This document shows, one piece after another, positions 38,283 to 48,145 of a DNA stretch of 64,000 bases. The number at the start of each line of letters is the position of its first letter. The stretch's first letter is position 1. A program made the position numbers and the translations under genes. The DNA is from Bacillus luti. GTDB lineage: Bacteria > Bacillota > Bacilli > Bacillales > Bacillaceae_G. Below the pieces are notes generated by a model. That model saw nothing but the letters and a program-made list of their open reading frames with translations. It was not told the DNA's origin and searched no databases. Location of the stretch: contig NZ_MACI01000011.1 of the NCBI RefSeq assembly GCF_001884105.1, positions 62,001 to 126,000 on the forward strand. The letters are read 5' to 3'.

Positions 38283-38339
38283 AGAGGACTACTTCTAGTC
38301 AGCTAATCAAGCTGGCTCAGAGGTAGTCCTCTTTTTTTG
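38283..38339 (+). terminator. Strong two-part hairpin terminator after the tRNA
   Basis: AGAGGACTACTTCT pairs with AGAGGTAGTCCTCT and encloses a second hairpin AGTCAGCT/AGCTGGCT, followed by T7. It may end the tRNA transcript. Confidence 0.85.
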
Positions 38340-38376
38340 TTTCCATAAAACTGAGAAAAAAAACCCTATTCGTAAA

Positions 38377-38487
38377 ATGAAGCTCGCTAAAGAGAAAGTA
38401 AAAATTGAGGTCTTTCAAGATGAATATATCAAACAAATGCTTCGCTACTACAGAGACAGCCATCCTACGAGAGCTACCATTAAATGA
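38377..38487 (+). pseudogene. Possible gene fragment (36 codons)
   Basis: Open frame from ATG 38377 encoding a charged helix with KIEVFQDEYIKQMLRYYR, without a ribosome site. The codon pattern looks protein-like. It sits between a lone tRNA and an accessory gene, so it may be a leftover of a mobile or phage gene. Low certainty. Confidence 0.3.
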
Positions 38488-38601
38488 ATATTATATTCTC
38501 ATTCACAAATTATGTTAGAAAGTAATGGACAACCATACAAGAAAAAAGACTCATTTTGCATTTAATATATTAAATCTTACTAAAAAGGAGTTTGATTATT
38601 C

Positions 38602-39111
38602 TTGGATTTAAATAGTGCAAGAAATTTCATACCTTGTGCGTTTCCCGTTTCAGAACCTATATTTATACCTCAATCAGGCTTTCGAGCTATTAATAGAGCA
38701 TTTGAACAAAGTGTAGGTCCAGCCGATCTAACTTTAATTTCATATCCTAATGAGATATTTGATTTAAACAATGAATATAATCCCATTACTTCAACTTTTA
38801 CTCCAAAACAAAATGGAGTATATCTAATTATAGCAAGTATTGGTTTTTTCCCTGATGTTCCTGCAAGTTATAGCGCAAGGATATTTATCACAATAAACGG
38901 AGAAGCTGTAGTTGCTGATAATGATTTTTTAAGCGAAGAATTGGAGATTGTTAATCTAGTAAGTGTTTCTACTATCTTAAAATTACCTGCAGGATCTAAT
39001 GTACAAGTTATTGCCCAAGCTACCACAGATGGTAAGACTGTTCCTGAACCACTTTTAGGTACCGTAGATTTTATGCACTTTGAAGCGGCAAGATTCCCTT
39101 CTCCAACATAA
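38602..39111 (+). CDS. C1q/TNF-like jelly-roll protein
   Basis: 169 residues without signal peptide. The segment from FRAINRAFEQ through FTPKQNGVYLIIASIGF to the C-terminal MHFEAARFPSP resembles the C1q-like beta-sandwich found in exosporium collagen-like proteins of this group, but no collagen repeats are present. Start TTG 38602 follows AAAGGAG at 11 nt. Possibly a spore-surface or structural protein; the function is not established. Confidence 0.6.
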   Translation: MDLNSARNFIPCAFPVSEPIFIPQSGFRAINRAFEQSVGPADLTLISYPNEIFDLNNEYNPITSTFTPKQNGVYLIIASIGFFPDVPASYSARIFITINGEAVVADNDFLSEELEIVNLVSVSTILKLPAGSNVQVIAQATTDGKTVPEPLLGTVDFMHFEAARFPSPT

Positions 39112-39448
39112 TAAAACAAGTTTATTCTCTTAACTTCCTATAACGAAAATTATGTAAATATATAATGTTATCAAACGAATAAACGAGGTACCGTTACATC
39201 ATCATAAAGCTAAGGTTTCACACTATTCATTAAGCAAAAAAGACGTTATTCTTACTGTAGAATTATAGGAAGGGATGGCGTTTTTTATATGTCTAATTCT
39301 ATATCTGACGAATTACAATTATTTGCACACTCAACTAACAAACTTATTAACATCAAAAGTAACTCTAACAAATACACTGATTCATACAACATCCCTAGAG
39401 TCCAGTTCACAAGTTGACCAAGGAGAGAAACAACCCTTATGAATAAAT
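39112..39448. other. Intergenic stretch with possible tiny ORFs
   Basis: Two overlapping short frames, 39275-39442 (about 55 codons) and 39289-39417 (42 codons), start near AGGAAGGG but at poor spacing. Neither resembles a known family. No tRNA or known RNA seen. Confidence 0.3.
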
Positions 39449-39490
39449 AAGAGACACCATATCAACCTTTTACGTGATATAGTGTCTCTT
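39449..39490. terminator. Terminator of the 77-residue gene
   Basis: AAGAGACAC.ATATCA pairs with TGATAT.GTGTCTCTT (one mismatch); the gene's stop codon lies in the loop. Confidence 0.8.
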
Positions 39491-39695
39491 GTTTATCTAA
39501 GTCAATTATTTCCCACCAAACATCTTCTCCATACGGTATTTCTTTGAAAAAATTTTCGTTATGTACTTTAAAACAACTTATTACCGCTCCACCATTTAAG
39601 TTTTGTTTCTTAAATGTATTTGTAAGCTGCTCAATAGATGCGTCATTCGTTTCTATTTTTTCAAAAGTTCCCTCTTTCCATCTCATACCGTTCAC
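39462..39695 (-). CDS. Small hypothetical protein
   Basis: 77 residues from a GTG at 39695, or 74 from ATG 39686. Mixed alpha/beta, ends EDVWWEIIDLDKQETLYHV. No family recognised. The ribosome site is weak (AGAG). It has a clear terminator. Confidence 0.6.
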   Translation of the reverse strand: MNGMRWKEGTFEKIETNDASIEQLTNTFKKQNLNGGAVISCFKVHNENFFKEIPYGEDVWWEIIDLDKQETLYHVKG

Positions 39696-39725
39696 TACTC
39701 TCTATAAAAATTTGTTTCTTCATTT

Positions 39726-40085
39726 TTATAATACTTTCAACATCGGTCTTACTACCCTATATTCGTCACTATAAGGCTCCTTTATAATTAAAGCTGGGTG
39801 AGGATCTTTTTCTTCTTCTCTCATTGTGAATACTTCTGTTTTTTCTTGTAATGTGTTGGATTCACTATTTTTAGTAGGTCTTTTACTTAGTTTGATTTTC
39901 TTTGTTACTTCTCCAAGTTTTTGCCCGACTTCTTCTACTTCGGCAGGTTCATCCGTAACGTAGTACTCCCGTTCCTCCCATACTAACATAGGTGGCACTG
40001 GCTCTCGTTTATTGCATATCATATAAGTAATACTAGCTACAAGTAGTAGACAAGTTAATATAAAGAAGATAGTTTTTTTATTCAT
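39726..40085 (-). CDS. Hypothetical membrane-anchored protein
   Basis: 119 residues: N-terminal helix (about 5-24) ending in YMIC, then a charged, Pro/Glu/Lys-rich extracytoplasmic tail of low complexity. The Cys could be a lipobox, but the preceding residues fit poorly. No family recognised. AAGGAGAA precedes the ATG. Confidence 0.65.
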   Translation of the reverse strand: MNKKTIFFILTCLLLVASITYMICNKREPVPPMLVWEEREYYVTDEPAEVEEVGQKLGEVTKKIKLSKRPTKNSESNTLQEKTEVFTMREEEKDPHPALIIKEPYSDEYRVVRPMLKVL

Positions 40086-40182
40086 ATACTATTCTCCTTA
40101 TCTATCATTTTATCGGATTATATAATATAGGATATAGATAGTAAATGGTTTTTATGGTAATTTTTGTTTTGTTGTCAAAAAG

Positions 40183-40204
40183 AAAAACCTTACCGAAGTA
40201 AGGC
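40183..40204 (-). terminator. Terminator of the small membrane-protein operon
   Basis: CCTTAC/GTAAGG stem with a CGAA loop; T5 on the minus strand. Confidence 0.85.
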
Positions 40205-40218
40205 TCCATTTTTCAATT

Positions 40219-40401
40219 TTACAGTGATTGCGTTATTAAAACGATCATGACGATAATCGCTATAAACATAACAACTAAACAGCCGATCATTTTATAAAAT
40301 CCTCTTTTCGTTAACGTCCCGCCTTGCACGTCTTTACGAATAAATAAGAATACGGCTAAAAATAATACAAGCCCAATGCCAAAAGCATACATCATTTGCA
40401 T
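40219..40401 (-). CDS. Small two-helix membrane protein
   Basis: 60 residues with helices at about 3-21 and 38-57 and a basic loop (RKDVQGGTLTKRG). Third gene behind an XRE regulator and a four-helix membrane protein, same strand, 28 nt after the latter. Function unknown. Confidence 0.65.
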   Translation of the reverse strand: MQMMYAFGIGLVLFLAVFLFIRKDVQGGTLTKRGFYKMIGCLVVMFIAIIVMIVLITQSL

Positions 40402-40429
40402 ATGTTAATCTTCCTTTCTCTTTTCCATC

Positions 40430-40807
40430 TTAATATCTTTTTGCCAAAACAACAAATGAGATAAAGACGGTACTCATTGTGAGTGCCATAAGTATGTTCA
40501 ATAGTTCAACCGCAGATAGTGTAATTACGTTTAAGTTTAAGCCAATAGAGAAAAGAAGATAATATGCTGTTAGCGCAAAAAAGCTGAAGAATATCCCTTT
40601 ATAACGAATGAGTTTCATCCGCTCGTCTTTTTCTTTAAATTGTGGGTGTAAATAGCTTAAGCAAAAACACATGATCATCAGCCCAAGTAATGTATACGTC
40701 GGAGCTGGCGGTGCAGAATGCGTCATTATACCTGTTAATATCATAAATCCACTCATAAATAGAAAAATAATTCCCATAATAACAAAGTACTTTTGTGAAT
40801 AATTCAT
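40430..40807 (-). CDS. Four-helix membrane protein downstream of XRE regulator
   Basis: 125 residues with about four helices and a charged loop QFKEKDERMKLIRYKG, typical of small DUF-type membrane proteins paired with YozG-like XRE regulators. ATG 40807 is taken over 40834 because GGGGGAT precedes it. Function unknown; presumed target of or partner to the regulator. Confidence 0.7.
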   Translation of the reverse strand: MNYSQKYFVIMGIIFLFMSGFMILTGIMTHSAPPAPTYTLLGLMIMCFCLSYLHPQFKEKDERMKLIRYKGIFFSFFALTAYYLLFSIGLNLNVITLSAVELLNILMALTMSTVFISFVVLAKRY

Positions 40808-41019
40808 CCCTATCCCCCTCTTCTTTCCCTTCATAAATGAATACGTGTTCTATCGTTGTTTGAAATGTTTTCGCTATTTCAAATGCTAACGGAAGTGATA
40901 GATCGTATTTCCCTTTTTCAATTGAGATAATGGTTTGCCTAGAAACTCCGGGTTTCTCAGCCAATTTTTCTTGAGATAGTCCAAATTTTTTTTCGGTATT
41001 CGACCATTTTATTTTCCAA
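40635..41019 (-). pseudogene. XRE-family regulator, apparently frameshifted
   Basis: A complete small XRE HTH is readable: FGLSQEKLAEKPGVSRQTI and IEKGKYDLSLPLAFEIAKTF. The only start with a good ribosome site (GGAGGGG before TTG 41019, or ATG 41007) is in a different frame, and the two frames meet in an A8 run (40986-40993): one A fewer restores a continuous reading frame. At the other end the frame runs on into the next gene instead of stopping near 40812, where a G5 run (40814-40818) could hold a second indel. Sequencing error, decay or slippage are all possible. Confidence 0.65.
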
Positions 41020-41054
41020 GGAAATTTCCCCCTCCTTCCTTATACCAAATATAA

Positions 41055-41090
41055 ATGTAAAGTTAACTTTACATCAAGTTTCCTTTACAT
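41055..41090 (-). promoter_or_regulatory. 20-bp palindromic operator before the XRE regulator
   Basis: ATGTAAAGTTAACTTTACAT at 41055-41074 is a perfect palindrome, and a third half-site CTTTACAT follows at 41083-41090. Location about 36 bp upstream of the regulator start suggests autoregulation. Confidence 0.6.
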
Positions 41091-41841
41091 TTATTCCATT
41101 TGTTTTTCACACTATTTATATAGAAGAAACTTTTCAATTTCAGCACGTCTATTTTGAAACGAAACATGGAACAATGTATATATCCGTTACTATATCCCCT
41201 CCCGATTTTTAGGGGAATTTAATATCTCCATATTTGTTTTATCCTTTTAAAATATTTCATTCTCCTCTTTATTTCATGAAATGCGTTATTAGTTTTACGG
41301 TGTTTTTCGGCATATTGATAGAAACTAACGGATTATGAAGCATTTTTTATGTTTAGCCACTTTTTTTGTAGAAATCCTTCATTTTCCTTTCGTTATTTAA
41401 CACTATCGAAATAAAGTTTACGATAAATTCATAATTTTTTATTTTTTATACTATATTCCGTTATATTGTTGTATAATATCAATGAAAGCGCTTATTATTT
41501 CAATATACATAATTCGAACTACATTTTATCGAAACATTCTAACTATTATACCTATATTTAAATGCAACAATTATAGTTATTAGTATAGGTATACCAAATA
41601 TATCCACCCCATTTTTCTGTAAAATTACTTTATAACATGAAAGATTAACTTGGGTGATAAGTTATTGTGAATGTTTTTTTACAAAACAGATAAGTAATAG
41701 TGTTTGGTATTATGTAAATTATTGTAATAACATAAGAGTAAAGAAAACAATTACATTATTTATTAGTTAATCAATTATTGAAAAAGAGCAAAATGCACCT
41801 TTGTATGGAAAAGGATTATATGCATTGGGAGGTTTAAACAA
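41091..41841. other. Long odhA upstream region with cre-like site
   Basis: 750 bp, very A/T-rich, with no credible ORF. TATAAT at 41472-41477 may be a -10, with no good -35. TGAAAGCGCTTATT at 41483-41496 matches the cre core and would overlap the start of transcription, fitting CcpA repression of odhAB. The implied leader is about 360 nt. No riboswitch recognised. Confidence 0.5.
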
Positions 41842-44709
41842 ATGACGAGGAAGAATACAACGACAAACCCTTGGGCCAAGTTCCACGGTCCGAACCTTGG
41901 TTATGTTATTGAGCAGTATGATCTTTACGTAACTGGAGCAGGTTCTGTTGATCCGGAATTACAAGAGCTTTTTGAAATTTTTGGAGCTCCTTCGTTTCAA
42001 GATGATGTCGTAACAGGGGACAACACAGCAACACATTTTTCTCCTCAAAACACAGGGAACATTGAAAAGATTCTTAAAGTCGTTCAACTTGTTGAGCAGA
42101 TTCGTTCTTTCGGGCATACGTTGGCTCACATCAATCCGATGGAAGATGCTGCAAATGGACAATCTCTTCTTGAGAAAGCAATGAGTGAACTGAGCGATGC
42201 TGACTTGAAAGCGATTCCAGCGAAAACAGTATGGCAAAATGCACCAGAAGGTATTCACACTGCACTTGATGTAATTCATAGATTAAAAGACGTTTATACA
42301 AAATCTTTAGCTTATGAATTTTCTCATATACAAGATAGTGAAGAACGCGCGTGGTTGCATCAAATGGTGGAATCAAATTCATTGCGTCAACCACTATCAA
42401 ATAAAAAACGAACTGCTCTTTTAAAACGTTTAACAGCTGTTGAAGGTTTCGAGCAATTCTTGCATAAAACATTCGTTGGGCAAAAGCGTTTCTCTATCGA
42501 GGGCGTTGATATGCTTGTACCTGTTCTAGATGAAATTGTTCTAGAAGGTGCGAAGAGCGGCGTAGAAGATGTCATGATTGGTATGGCTCACCGCGGTCGT
42601 CTAAGCGTACTTGCACACGTACTAGAAAAACCATATAGTCACATGTTTGCTGAGTTCAAACATGCAAAAATAGAAGGCGCAGTAGCAAATACTGGCTGGA
42701 CTGGCGACGTAAAATACCATTTAGGTAGAGAACAAGTCGTTAGTAACGAAGAAGTTAGCACTCGCGTTACATTAGCAAATAACCCAAGTCACCTTGAGTT
42801 CGTTAACCCTGTTGTGGAAGGTTTCGCACGTGCGGCTCAAGAGAATCGTAAAAAATCTGGTCTTCCAGAACAAGATACTTCAAAATCATTCGTAATTTTA
42901 GTTCATGGTGATGCTGCATTCCCTGGTCAAGGTATTGTATCTGAAACGTTGAACTTAAGCAGATTGAATGCTTACCAAACGGGTGGAACGATTCATGTTA
43001 TCGCAAACAATGCAGTTGGTTTTACAACTGATAGCTATGATTCTCGTTCTACGAAATATTCAAGTGACCTTGCAAAAGGTTTCGATATTCCGATTGTTCA
43101 CGTGAACGCTGATGATCCGGAATCTTGTCTTGCTGCTGCTAACCTTGCGATTCAATATCGTACATTGTTCAAAAAAGATTTCTTAATCGATTTAATTGGT
43201 TACCGCCGCTACGGTCATAACGAAATGGATGATCCAGCAGTTACGCAGCCACAAGTGTACAAAAAAATTAAAAACCACCCTACTGTAAGAGCAATTTATG
43301 CAGATCAATTACAAGCTGCTGGTGTTCTAAATGCAGATGAGATTGAAACGATTACACAGTTTATACAAGAACAATTAAAATCTGACTATGCACAAGTACC
43401 ACCAGCTGATACGAGCGATGCAACAATTCATGTTAAAGTGCCAGATGTTGTTGCAAAAGGCATTCAGCCAATTGATACTGGTATTGAGCTTGACTCACTT
43501 CGTGCAATTAATGAAGGATTATTATCTTGGCCTGAAGGATTTAACGTATATCCGAAGGTGAAGAAAATTCTTGAACGTCGTAAAGATGCTCTTGAAGAGA
43601 ACGGTAAAATTGAATGGGCACTTGCTGAGTCATTAGCATTCGCTTCCATTTTACAAGAAGGTACGCCAATTCGTTTAACTGGTCAAGATTCACAGCGTGG
43701 TACATTCGCGCACCGTCATATCGTATTACACGATACGGATACAAATGAAACATATTCACCATTACATCGCTTACCAAACATTAACGCTTCATTCTCTGTT
43801 CATAACAGTCCGTTATCAGAGGCTGCAGTTGTTGGTTATGAGTATGGTTATAACGTATTCGCTCCAGAAACTCTTGTTATGTGGGAAGCACAGTACGGTG
43901 ACTTCTCAAATACTGCGCAAGCATTATTTGATCAATATGTTTCAGCTGGAAGAGCAAAATGGGGTCAAAAATCTGGTTTAGTTCTTCTATTACCACACGG
44001 TTATGAAGGTCAAGGACCAGAACACTCTAGCGCACGTCCAGAGCGTTTCTTACAGTTAGCTGCTGAGAACAACTGGACAGTTGCAAACTTAACTAGCGCG
44101 GCACAATACTTCCATATTTTACGTCGTCAAGCATCTATCTTAGGAACAGAAGCTGTTCGACCATTAGTACTTATGACGCCGAAGAGTTTATTACGTCACC
44201 CACTTACGCTTTCAACTGCTAGTCAGTTAAGCGAAGGACGTTTCCAACCTGCTTTAGAACAAGAAAACCTTGGCATGAAACCAAACAAAGTAAAACGTCT
44301 CGTTTTAAGTACAGGTAAGATGGCGATTGACTTAGCAGCAGAAATCGAGTCTGGTAAACATGAGTACAACTTAGATGAAGTTCATGTTGTTCGTATTGAA
44401 CAATTGTACCCATTCCCTGCTGAGAAAGTTCAATCTATTATTAAACGCTTTAAAAACTTAGAAGAAATCATTTGGGTTCAAGAAGAACCTCGTAATATGG
44501 GCGCATGGCATTACATGGCTCCAATTCTGTTCGAACTAGCTGGAGATAAAGTGAAAACAGGTTACATTGGACGCCCAGATCGTTCTAGCCCATCTGGTGG
44601 CGATCCGTTCGCTCACAAAGCTGAGCAAGAACTAATTGTTGCACACGCTTTAGATGTGAAGTATAACTTCCGTCAAGATAAACAAGAAATTGAAGTTTAC
44701 AGCAACTAA
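41842..44709 (+). CDS. odhA: 2-oxoglutarate dehydrogenase E1 (OdhA/SucA)
   Basis: 955 residues. Thiamine-diphosphate enzyme that decarboxylates 2-oxoglutarate and transfers succinyl to OdhB. Signatures: [31 protein letters not shown], ThDP/Mg segment following [19 protein letters not shown], and [24 protein letters not shown]. Full length for Bacillus. RBS GGGAGG before ATG 41842. Confidence 0.97.
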   Translation: MTRKNTTTNPWAKFHGPNLGYVIEQYDLYVTGAGSVDPELQELFEIFGAPSFQDDVVTGDNTATHFSPQNTGNIEKILKVVQLVEQIRSFGHTLAHINPMEDAANGQSLLEKAMSELSDADLKAIPAKTVWQNAPEGIHTALDVIHRLKDVYTKSLAYEFSHIQDSEERAWLHQMVESNSLRQPLSNKKRTALLKRLTAVEGFEQFLHKTFVGQKRFSIEGVDMLVPVLDEIVLEGAKSGVEDVMIGMAHRGRLSVLAHVLEKPYSHMFAEFKHAKIEGAVANTGWTGDVKYHLGREQVVSNEEVSTRVTLANNPSHLEFVNPVVEGFARAAQENRKKSGLPEQDTSKSFVILVHGDAAFPGQGIVSETLNLSRLNAYQTGGTIHVIANNAVGFTTDSYDSRSTKYSSDLAKGFDIPIVHVNADDPESCLAAANLAIQYRTLFKKDFLIDLIGYRRYGHNEMDDPAVTQPQVYKKIKNHPTVRAIYADQLQAAGVLNADEIETITQFIQEQLKSDYAQVPPADTSDATIHVKVPDVVAKGIQPIDTGIELDSLRAINEGLLSWPEGFNVYPKVKKILERRKDALEENGKIEWALAESLAFASILQEGTPIRLTGQDSQRGTFAHRHIVLHDTDTNETYSPLHRLPNINASFSVHNSPLSEAAVVGYEYGYNVFAPETLVMWEAQYGDFSNTAQALFDQYVSAGRAKWGQKSGLVLLLPHGYEGQGPEHSSARPERFLQLAAENNWTVANLTSAAQYFHILRRQASILGTEAVRPLVLMTPKSLLRHPLTLSTASQLSEGRFQPALEQENLGMKPNKVKRLVLSTGKMAIDLAAEIESGKHEYNLDEVHVVRIEQLYPFPAEKVQSIIKRFKNLEEIIWVQEEPRNMGAWHYMAPILFELAGDKVKTGYIGRPDRSSPSGGDPFAHKAEQELIVAHALDVKYNFRQDKQEIEVYSN

Positions 44710-44728
44710 AAAGTAACGATGAAGGTTT

Positions 44729-44769
44729 CTAGCTTGCCTTGGGCAGAATATCTGCCCAAGGTCAGGCTA
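44729..44769 (+). promoter_or_regulatory. Stable hairpin between odhA and odhB
   Basis: CCTTGGGCAG pairs perfectly with CTGCCCAAGG around AATAT (44737-44761), extended outside by TAGCTTG/CAGGCTA. No T run follows, so it is more likely an mRNA processing or stability element than a terminator. Confidence 0.6.
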
Positions 44770-44840
44770 ACAAATGGAGATTACCGAAGTTAAAAGAAGA
44801 AAAAACACACCGTTAGGCAAATAAGGGGAGGACATTTAAA

Positions 44841-46100
44841 ATGATCGAAATTAAAGTACCTGAGCTTGCAGAATCTATTACAGAAGGAACTATCTCACAA
44901 TGGCTTATCAACGTAGGCGACAAAGTTGAGAAAGGTGGCAGCGTTGTTGAGCTTGAAACTGATAAAGTCAATGTAGAAATCATTGCAGAAGATTCAGGTA
45001 TTGTATCGAAGTTACTAGGCGAACCTGGGGATACAGTTGAAGTTGGCGCAACTATTGCAATTTTAGATGCAAATGGCGCACCAGTTGCAGTAAGTACACC
45101 TGCTCCAGCTGCTGAGCAACCAAAACAAGAAACAGCTGAAGCACCGAAAGCAGCAGCTCCAAGTGCTGAACAAACTACGACTCTACAAGGTTTACCAAAT
45201 ACAAACCGCCCTATCGCATCACCAGCTGCTAGAAAAATGGCTCGTGAATTAGGAATCGACTTAAACGACGTACGTAGCACAGATCCACTTGGACGCGTGA
45301 GACCACATGATGTACAAGCTCATGCTGCAGCACCAAAAGAAGCACCAGCTGCTCCAAAGAGTCCAGCTCCTGCTCCAGCTGTAAAAACTGAATTCGAAAA
45401 ACCAGTTGAGCGCGTGAAAATGTCCCGCCGCCGTCAAACAATTGCAAAACGTCTTGTAGAAGTTCAACAAACATCTGCAATGTTAACAACATTTAACGAA
45501 GTTGATATGAGCGCAATCATGGAATTACGTAAAGAACGCAAAGACGCTTTCGAGAAAAAACATGATGTACGTCTTGGTTTCATGTCATTCTTCACAAAAG
45601 CAGTTGTTGCAGCATTAAAACAATTCCCATTATTAAATGCTGAAATTCAAGGTGACGAGCTTATCATTAAAAAATTCTATGATATCGGTATTGCAGTAGC
45701 AGCTCCAGATGGATTAGTTGTTCCAGTTGTACGCGATGCTAACCAATTAAACTTCGCTGAAATCGAAAGCGAAATTCGTAATTTAGGTATGAAAGCACGC
45801 GATAACAAACTTTCATTAAAAGAACTACAAGGTGGTACATTTACAATTACAAACGGTGGTGTATTCGGTTCTCTAATGTCAACACCAATCCTAAACAGCC
45901 CACAAGTAGGTATTTTAGGAATGCATAAAATCCAAGTACGCCCAGTTGCAATCGATAACGAGCGTATGGAAAACCGTCCAATGATGTACATCGCTTTATC
46001 TTATGATCACCGTATTGTTGATGGTAAAGAAGCGGTTAGCTTCCTTGTTGCTGTTAAAGATATGCTTGAAGATCCAAAATCATTATTATTAGAAGGTTGA
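44841..46100 (+). CDS. odhB: Dihydrolipoyl succinyltransferase E2 (OdhB/SucB)
   Basis: 419 residues: lipoyl domain (1-77) with the lipoyl Lys in ETDKVNVEI, Ala/Pro-rich linker, E3-binding domain (about 118-155, [15 protein letters not shown]), second linker, and catalytic domain with the His/Asp motif [10 protein letters not shown]. Core of the 2-oxoglutarate dehydrogenase complex. 131 nt after odhA, same operon, with GGGGAGG RBS. Confidence 0.97.
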   Translation: MIEIKVPELAESITEGTISQWLINVGDKVEKGGSVVELETDKVNVEIIAEDSGIVSKLLGEPGDTVEVGATIAILDANGAPVAVSTPAPAAEQPKQETAEAPKAAAPSAEQTTTLQGLPNTNRPIASPAARKMARELGIDLNDVRSTDPLGRVRPHDVQAHAAAPKEAPAAPKSPAPAPAVKTEFEKPVERVKMSRRRQTIAKRLVEVQQTSAMLTTFNEVDMSAIMELRKERKDAFEKKHDVRLGFMSFFTKAVVAALKQFPLLNAEIQGDELIIKKFYDIGIAVAAPDGLVVPVVRDANQLNFAEIESEIRNLGMKARDNKLSLKELQGGTFTITNGGVFGSLMSTPILNSPQVGILGMHKIQVRPVAIDNERMENRPMMYIALSYDHRIVDGKEAVSFLVAVKDMLEDPKSLLLEG

Positions 46101-46118
46101 TAGACTAATAGTCTATTC

Positions 46119-46157
46119 AAGGCTGTAGAATGAATCATTCTACAGCCTTTTTTTATT
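46119..46157 (+). terminator. Terminator of odhAB
   Basis: AAGGCTGTAGAATGA pairs with TCATTCTACAGCCTT, followed by T7. A small hairpin TAGACT/AGTCTA lies just before, at 46101-46115. Confidence 0.92.
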
Positions 46158-46225
46158 GCGTTCATACGGGACAAATCACATGACATACGTTAATAATGTA
46201 TGCCTACAACGTAAGGAGGATTAAA

Positions 46226-48145
46226 ATGAATAACCTTCCAGCTCATGCAAAACTTAAAGCAAATAAGGATACTTTCTTTCTTCCCGATTCAAACGGGGGT
46301 GTCTATTTTCGAAATAACGCCAGTTCATTCCGCATGGACGGTGACGGGATTTATAACTGGATTGAAAAATTAATGCCCATGTTTAATGGTACTTATTCGT
46401 TAGCAGAAATAACAGATGGACTCCCTCTTCCTTATCAAAATCGTGTATTTGAAATCGGAGAGATTTTATATGAAAATGGTTTCGTTCGTGATGTAAGTCA
46501 AGATGCGCCTCATGAATTAAACAGCGTATTACTCGATAGATACGCTTCGCAAATTGAATTTCTAGAAGCTGATTCTCATTCAGGTGCTTTAAAATTCGAA
46601 ACGTACCGCGCTGCAAATGTCCTTATAGTTGGTTCAGGATATATGCTTACTTCCTTAGTTTCGTCTTTACTTGAATCTGGTTTACCTACATTTCATTACC
46701 TCGTTACAGATCGTGCTGAAACAAATTATGCCCGGATTCAGGAGCTAATAGAACGTGCACACGAAGTTGATGACAATGTACTTATTCAAGAAATAGATAC
46801 GACAATTGATCGTCCCCTGCATGAAGTATTCGAACCTTTCGACTGGATTTTGTACGTTTCTCAAGATGGAGATATTGAAGGCTTAAGAGCAGTTCACACT
46901 ATTTGCAAGGAACTAGGAAAAAACTTCATACCTGCCATTTGTTTAGCAAATTTCGGTTTAGCCGGTCCTGTCGTAACGGCAAATCATGAAGAATGCTGGG
47001 AATCCGCATGGCATCGGCTACATGAAACAACTTTGCAAAATGAAAATTCACCAGATTCCCTCTCTTCTATTACACCTGCAATGTTAGCAAATATAATTGT
47101 TTTTGAATTATTTAAACATGTCGCTAATGATTCTTACCGAGAAAAGGAACCACAATTCTTTTTATTAAACTATGAAACACTCGAAGGAACATGGCATCCT
47201 TTTATAAAACACCCTCTTGCTACTGATGAAAGTTTTACAATCGATACGATAGAAAATCTTTCCGAAAAACTTGAGCATCGGTATGGCCAACATACTTCAA
47301 CTGAATTGTTCCGTTTTTTCGATTCATTAACTTCTAAAGAAGCTGGTATATTCCACGTTTGGGATGAACAAGATTTATATCAATTACCGTTATCACAATG
47401 CAATATTCAAGTAGCTAATCCACTATCAGATGGCCCGACCTCCCTCCTGCCCCTTATGACTTGCGGCGGATTGACCCATAATGAAGCACGCCGTGAAGCT
47501 GGTTTAACAGGAATTGAAACATATGTAGCAGAAATTATTCATCGCCTTATTCCTGAACATAACGATATCGGTATCGGCGCTGGGGAAACGATGACAGAAG
47601 GTGTATACCGGGCACTACAACAACATGTAAACAATAAACTGTATGAACGGCAGTCACATATGCTAGAAGAAATTACAACGATTGACGTAGCAGAAATTCA
47701 TGATAAACATTGCAGGTTTTATTACGATTCCCTTTCTACAATCCACGAAGCACCTATAATAGCAATGGGTGAAGAGATTCTAAGTTTTCCAGTCGTTTGG
47801 GTCGGTATAAATGATAGATGGTATGGCGCATCGAACATTAATATGACGTTAGCGTTACGAAGCGCACTACAACTATCACTTCTTCACATTCAAACTGAAG
47901 AAACTCCTTACCGAGCTAATATTTTGCCTGACTCCTCCATTATTTTATATGACGCTGATTCCTTCAGCTTAGAAATACAAAGGGAAGAAGACATTCCAGA
48001 TGTGCAATCTTTACAGCTTGCTTTACAGCATTTATCGGAACATAATTTTTATCCATTCGTATTTGATTTAGCGATTGAATCATTTTTGAAAGAAAACCTA
48101 GACGGTGTGTACGGATTATTAATTGCAAAGGAGGACGGTCTATGA
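46226..48145 (+). CDS. TOMM (thiazole-containing bacteriocin) maturation protein, ThiF-like with leader-binding region
   Basis: 639 residues. N-terminal winged-helix-like region (about 1-95: GGVYFRNNASSFRMDGDGIYN, a PqqD/RRE-like leader-binding pattern), then a Rossmann segment VLIVGSGYMLTSLVSSLLESG near residue 130, an E1/ThiF-like part, and a long C-terminal region. It matches the family described in B. cereus as putative thiazole-containing bacteriocin maturation protein (TIGR03693-type). ATG 46226 follows AAGGAGG. Overlaps the next gene by 4 nt. Probably presents the precursor peptide to the cyclodehydratase. Confidence 0.8.
   Translation: MNNLPAHAKLKANKDTFFLPDSNGGVYFRNNASSFRMDGDGIYNWIEKLMPMFNGTYSLAEITDGLPLPYQNRVFEIGEILYENGFVRDVSQDAPHELNSVLLDRYASQIEFLEADSHSGALKFETYRAANVLIVGSGYMLTSLVSSLLESGLPTFHYLVTDRAETNYARIQELIERAHEVDDNVLIQEIDTTIDRPLHEVFEPFDWILYVSQDGDIEGLRAVHTICKELGKNFIPAICLANFGLAGPVVTANHEECWESAWHRLHETTLQNENSPDSLSSITPAMLANIIVFELFKHVANDSYREKEPQFFLLNYETLEGTWHPFIKHPLATDESFTIDTIENLSEKLEHRYGQHTSTELFRFFDSLTSKEAGIFHVWDEQDLYQLPLSQCNIQVANPLSDGPTSLLPLMTCGGLTHNEARREAGLTGIETYVAEIIHRLIPEHNDIGIGAGETMTEGVYRALQQHVNNKLYERQSHMLEEITTIDVAEIHDKHCRFYYDSLSTIHEAPIIAMGEEILSFPVVWVGINDRWYGASNINMTLALRSALQLSLLHIQTEETPYRANILPDSSIILYDADSFSLEIQREEDIPDVQSLQLALQHLSEHNFYPFVFDLAIESFLKENLDGVYGLLIAKEDGL

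Noticed and set aside
39275-39442. Small ORFs of about 55 and 42 codons
   Set aside because: Overlapping frames, poor ribosome-site spacing, no recognisable family; kept only as a note on the intergenic stretch.
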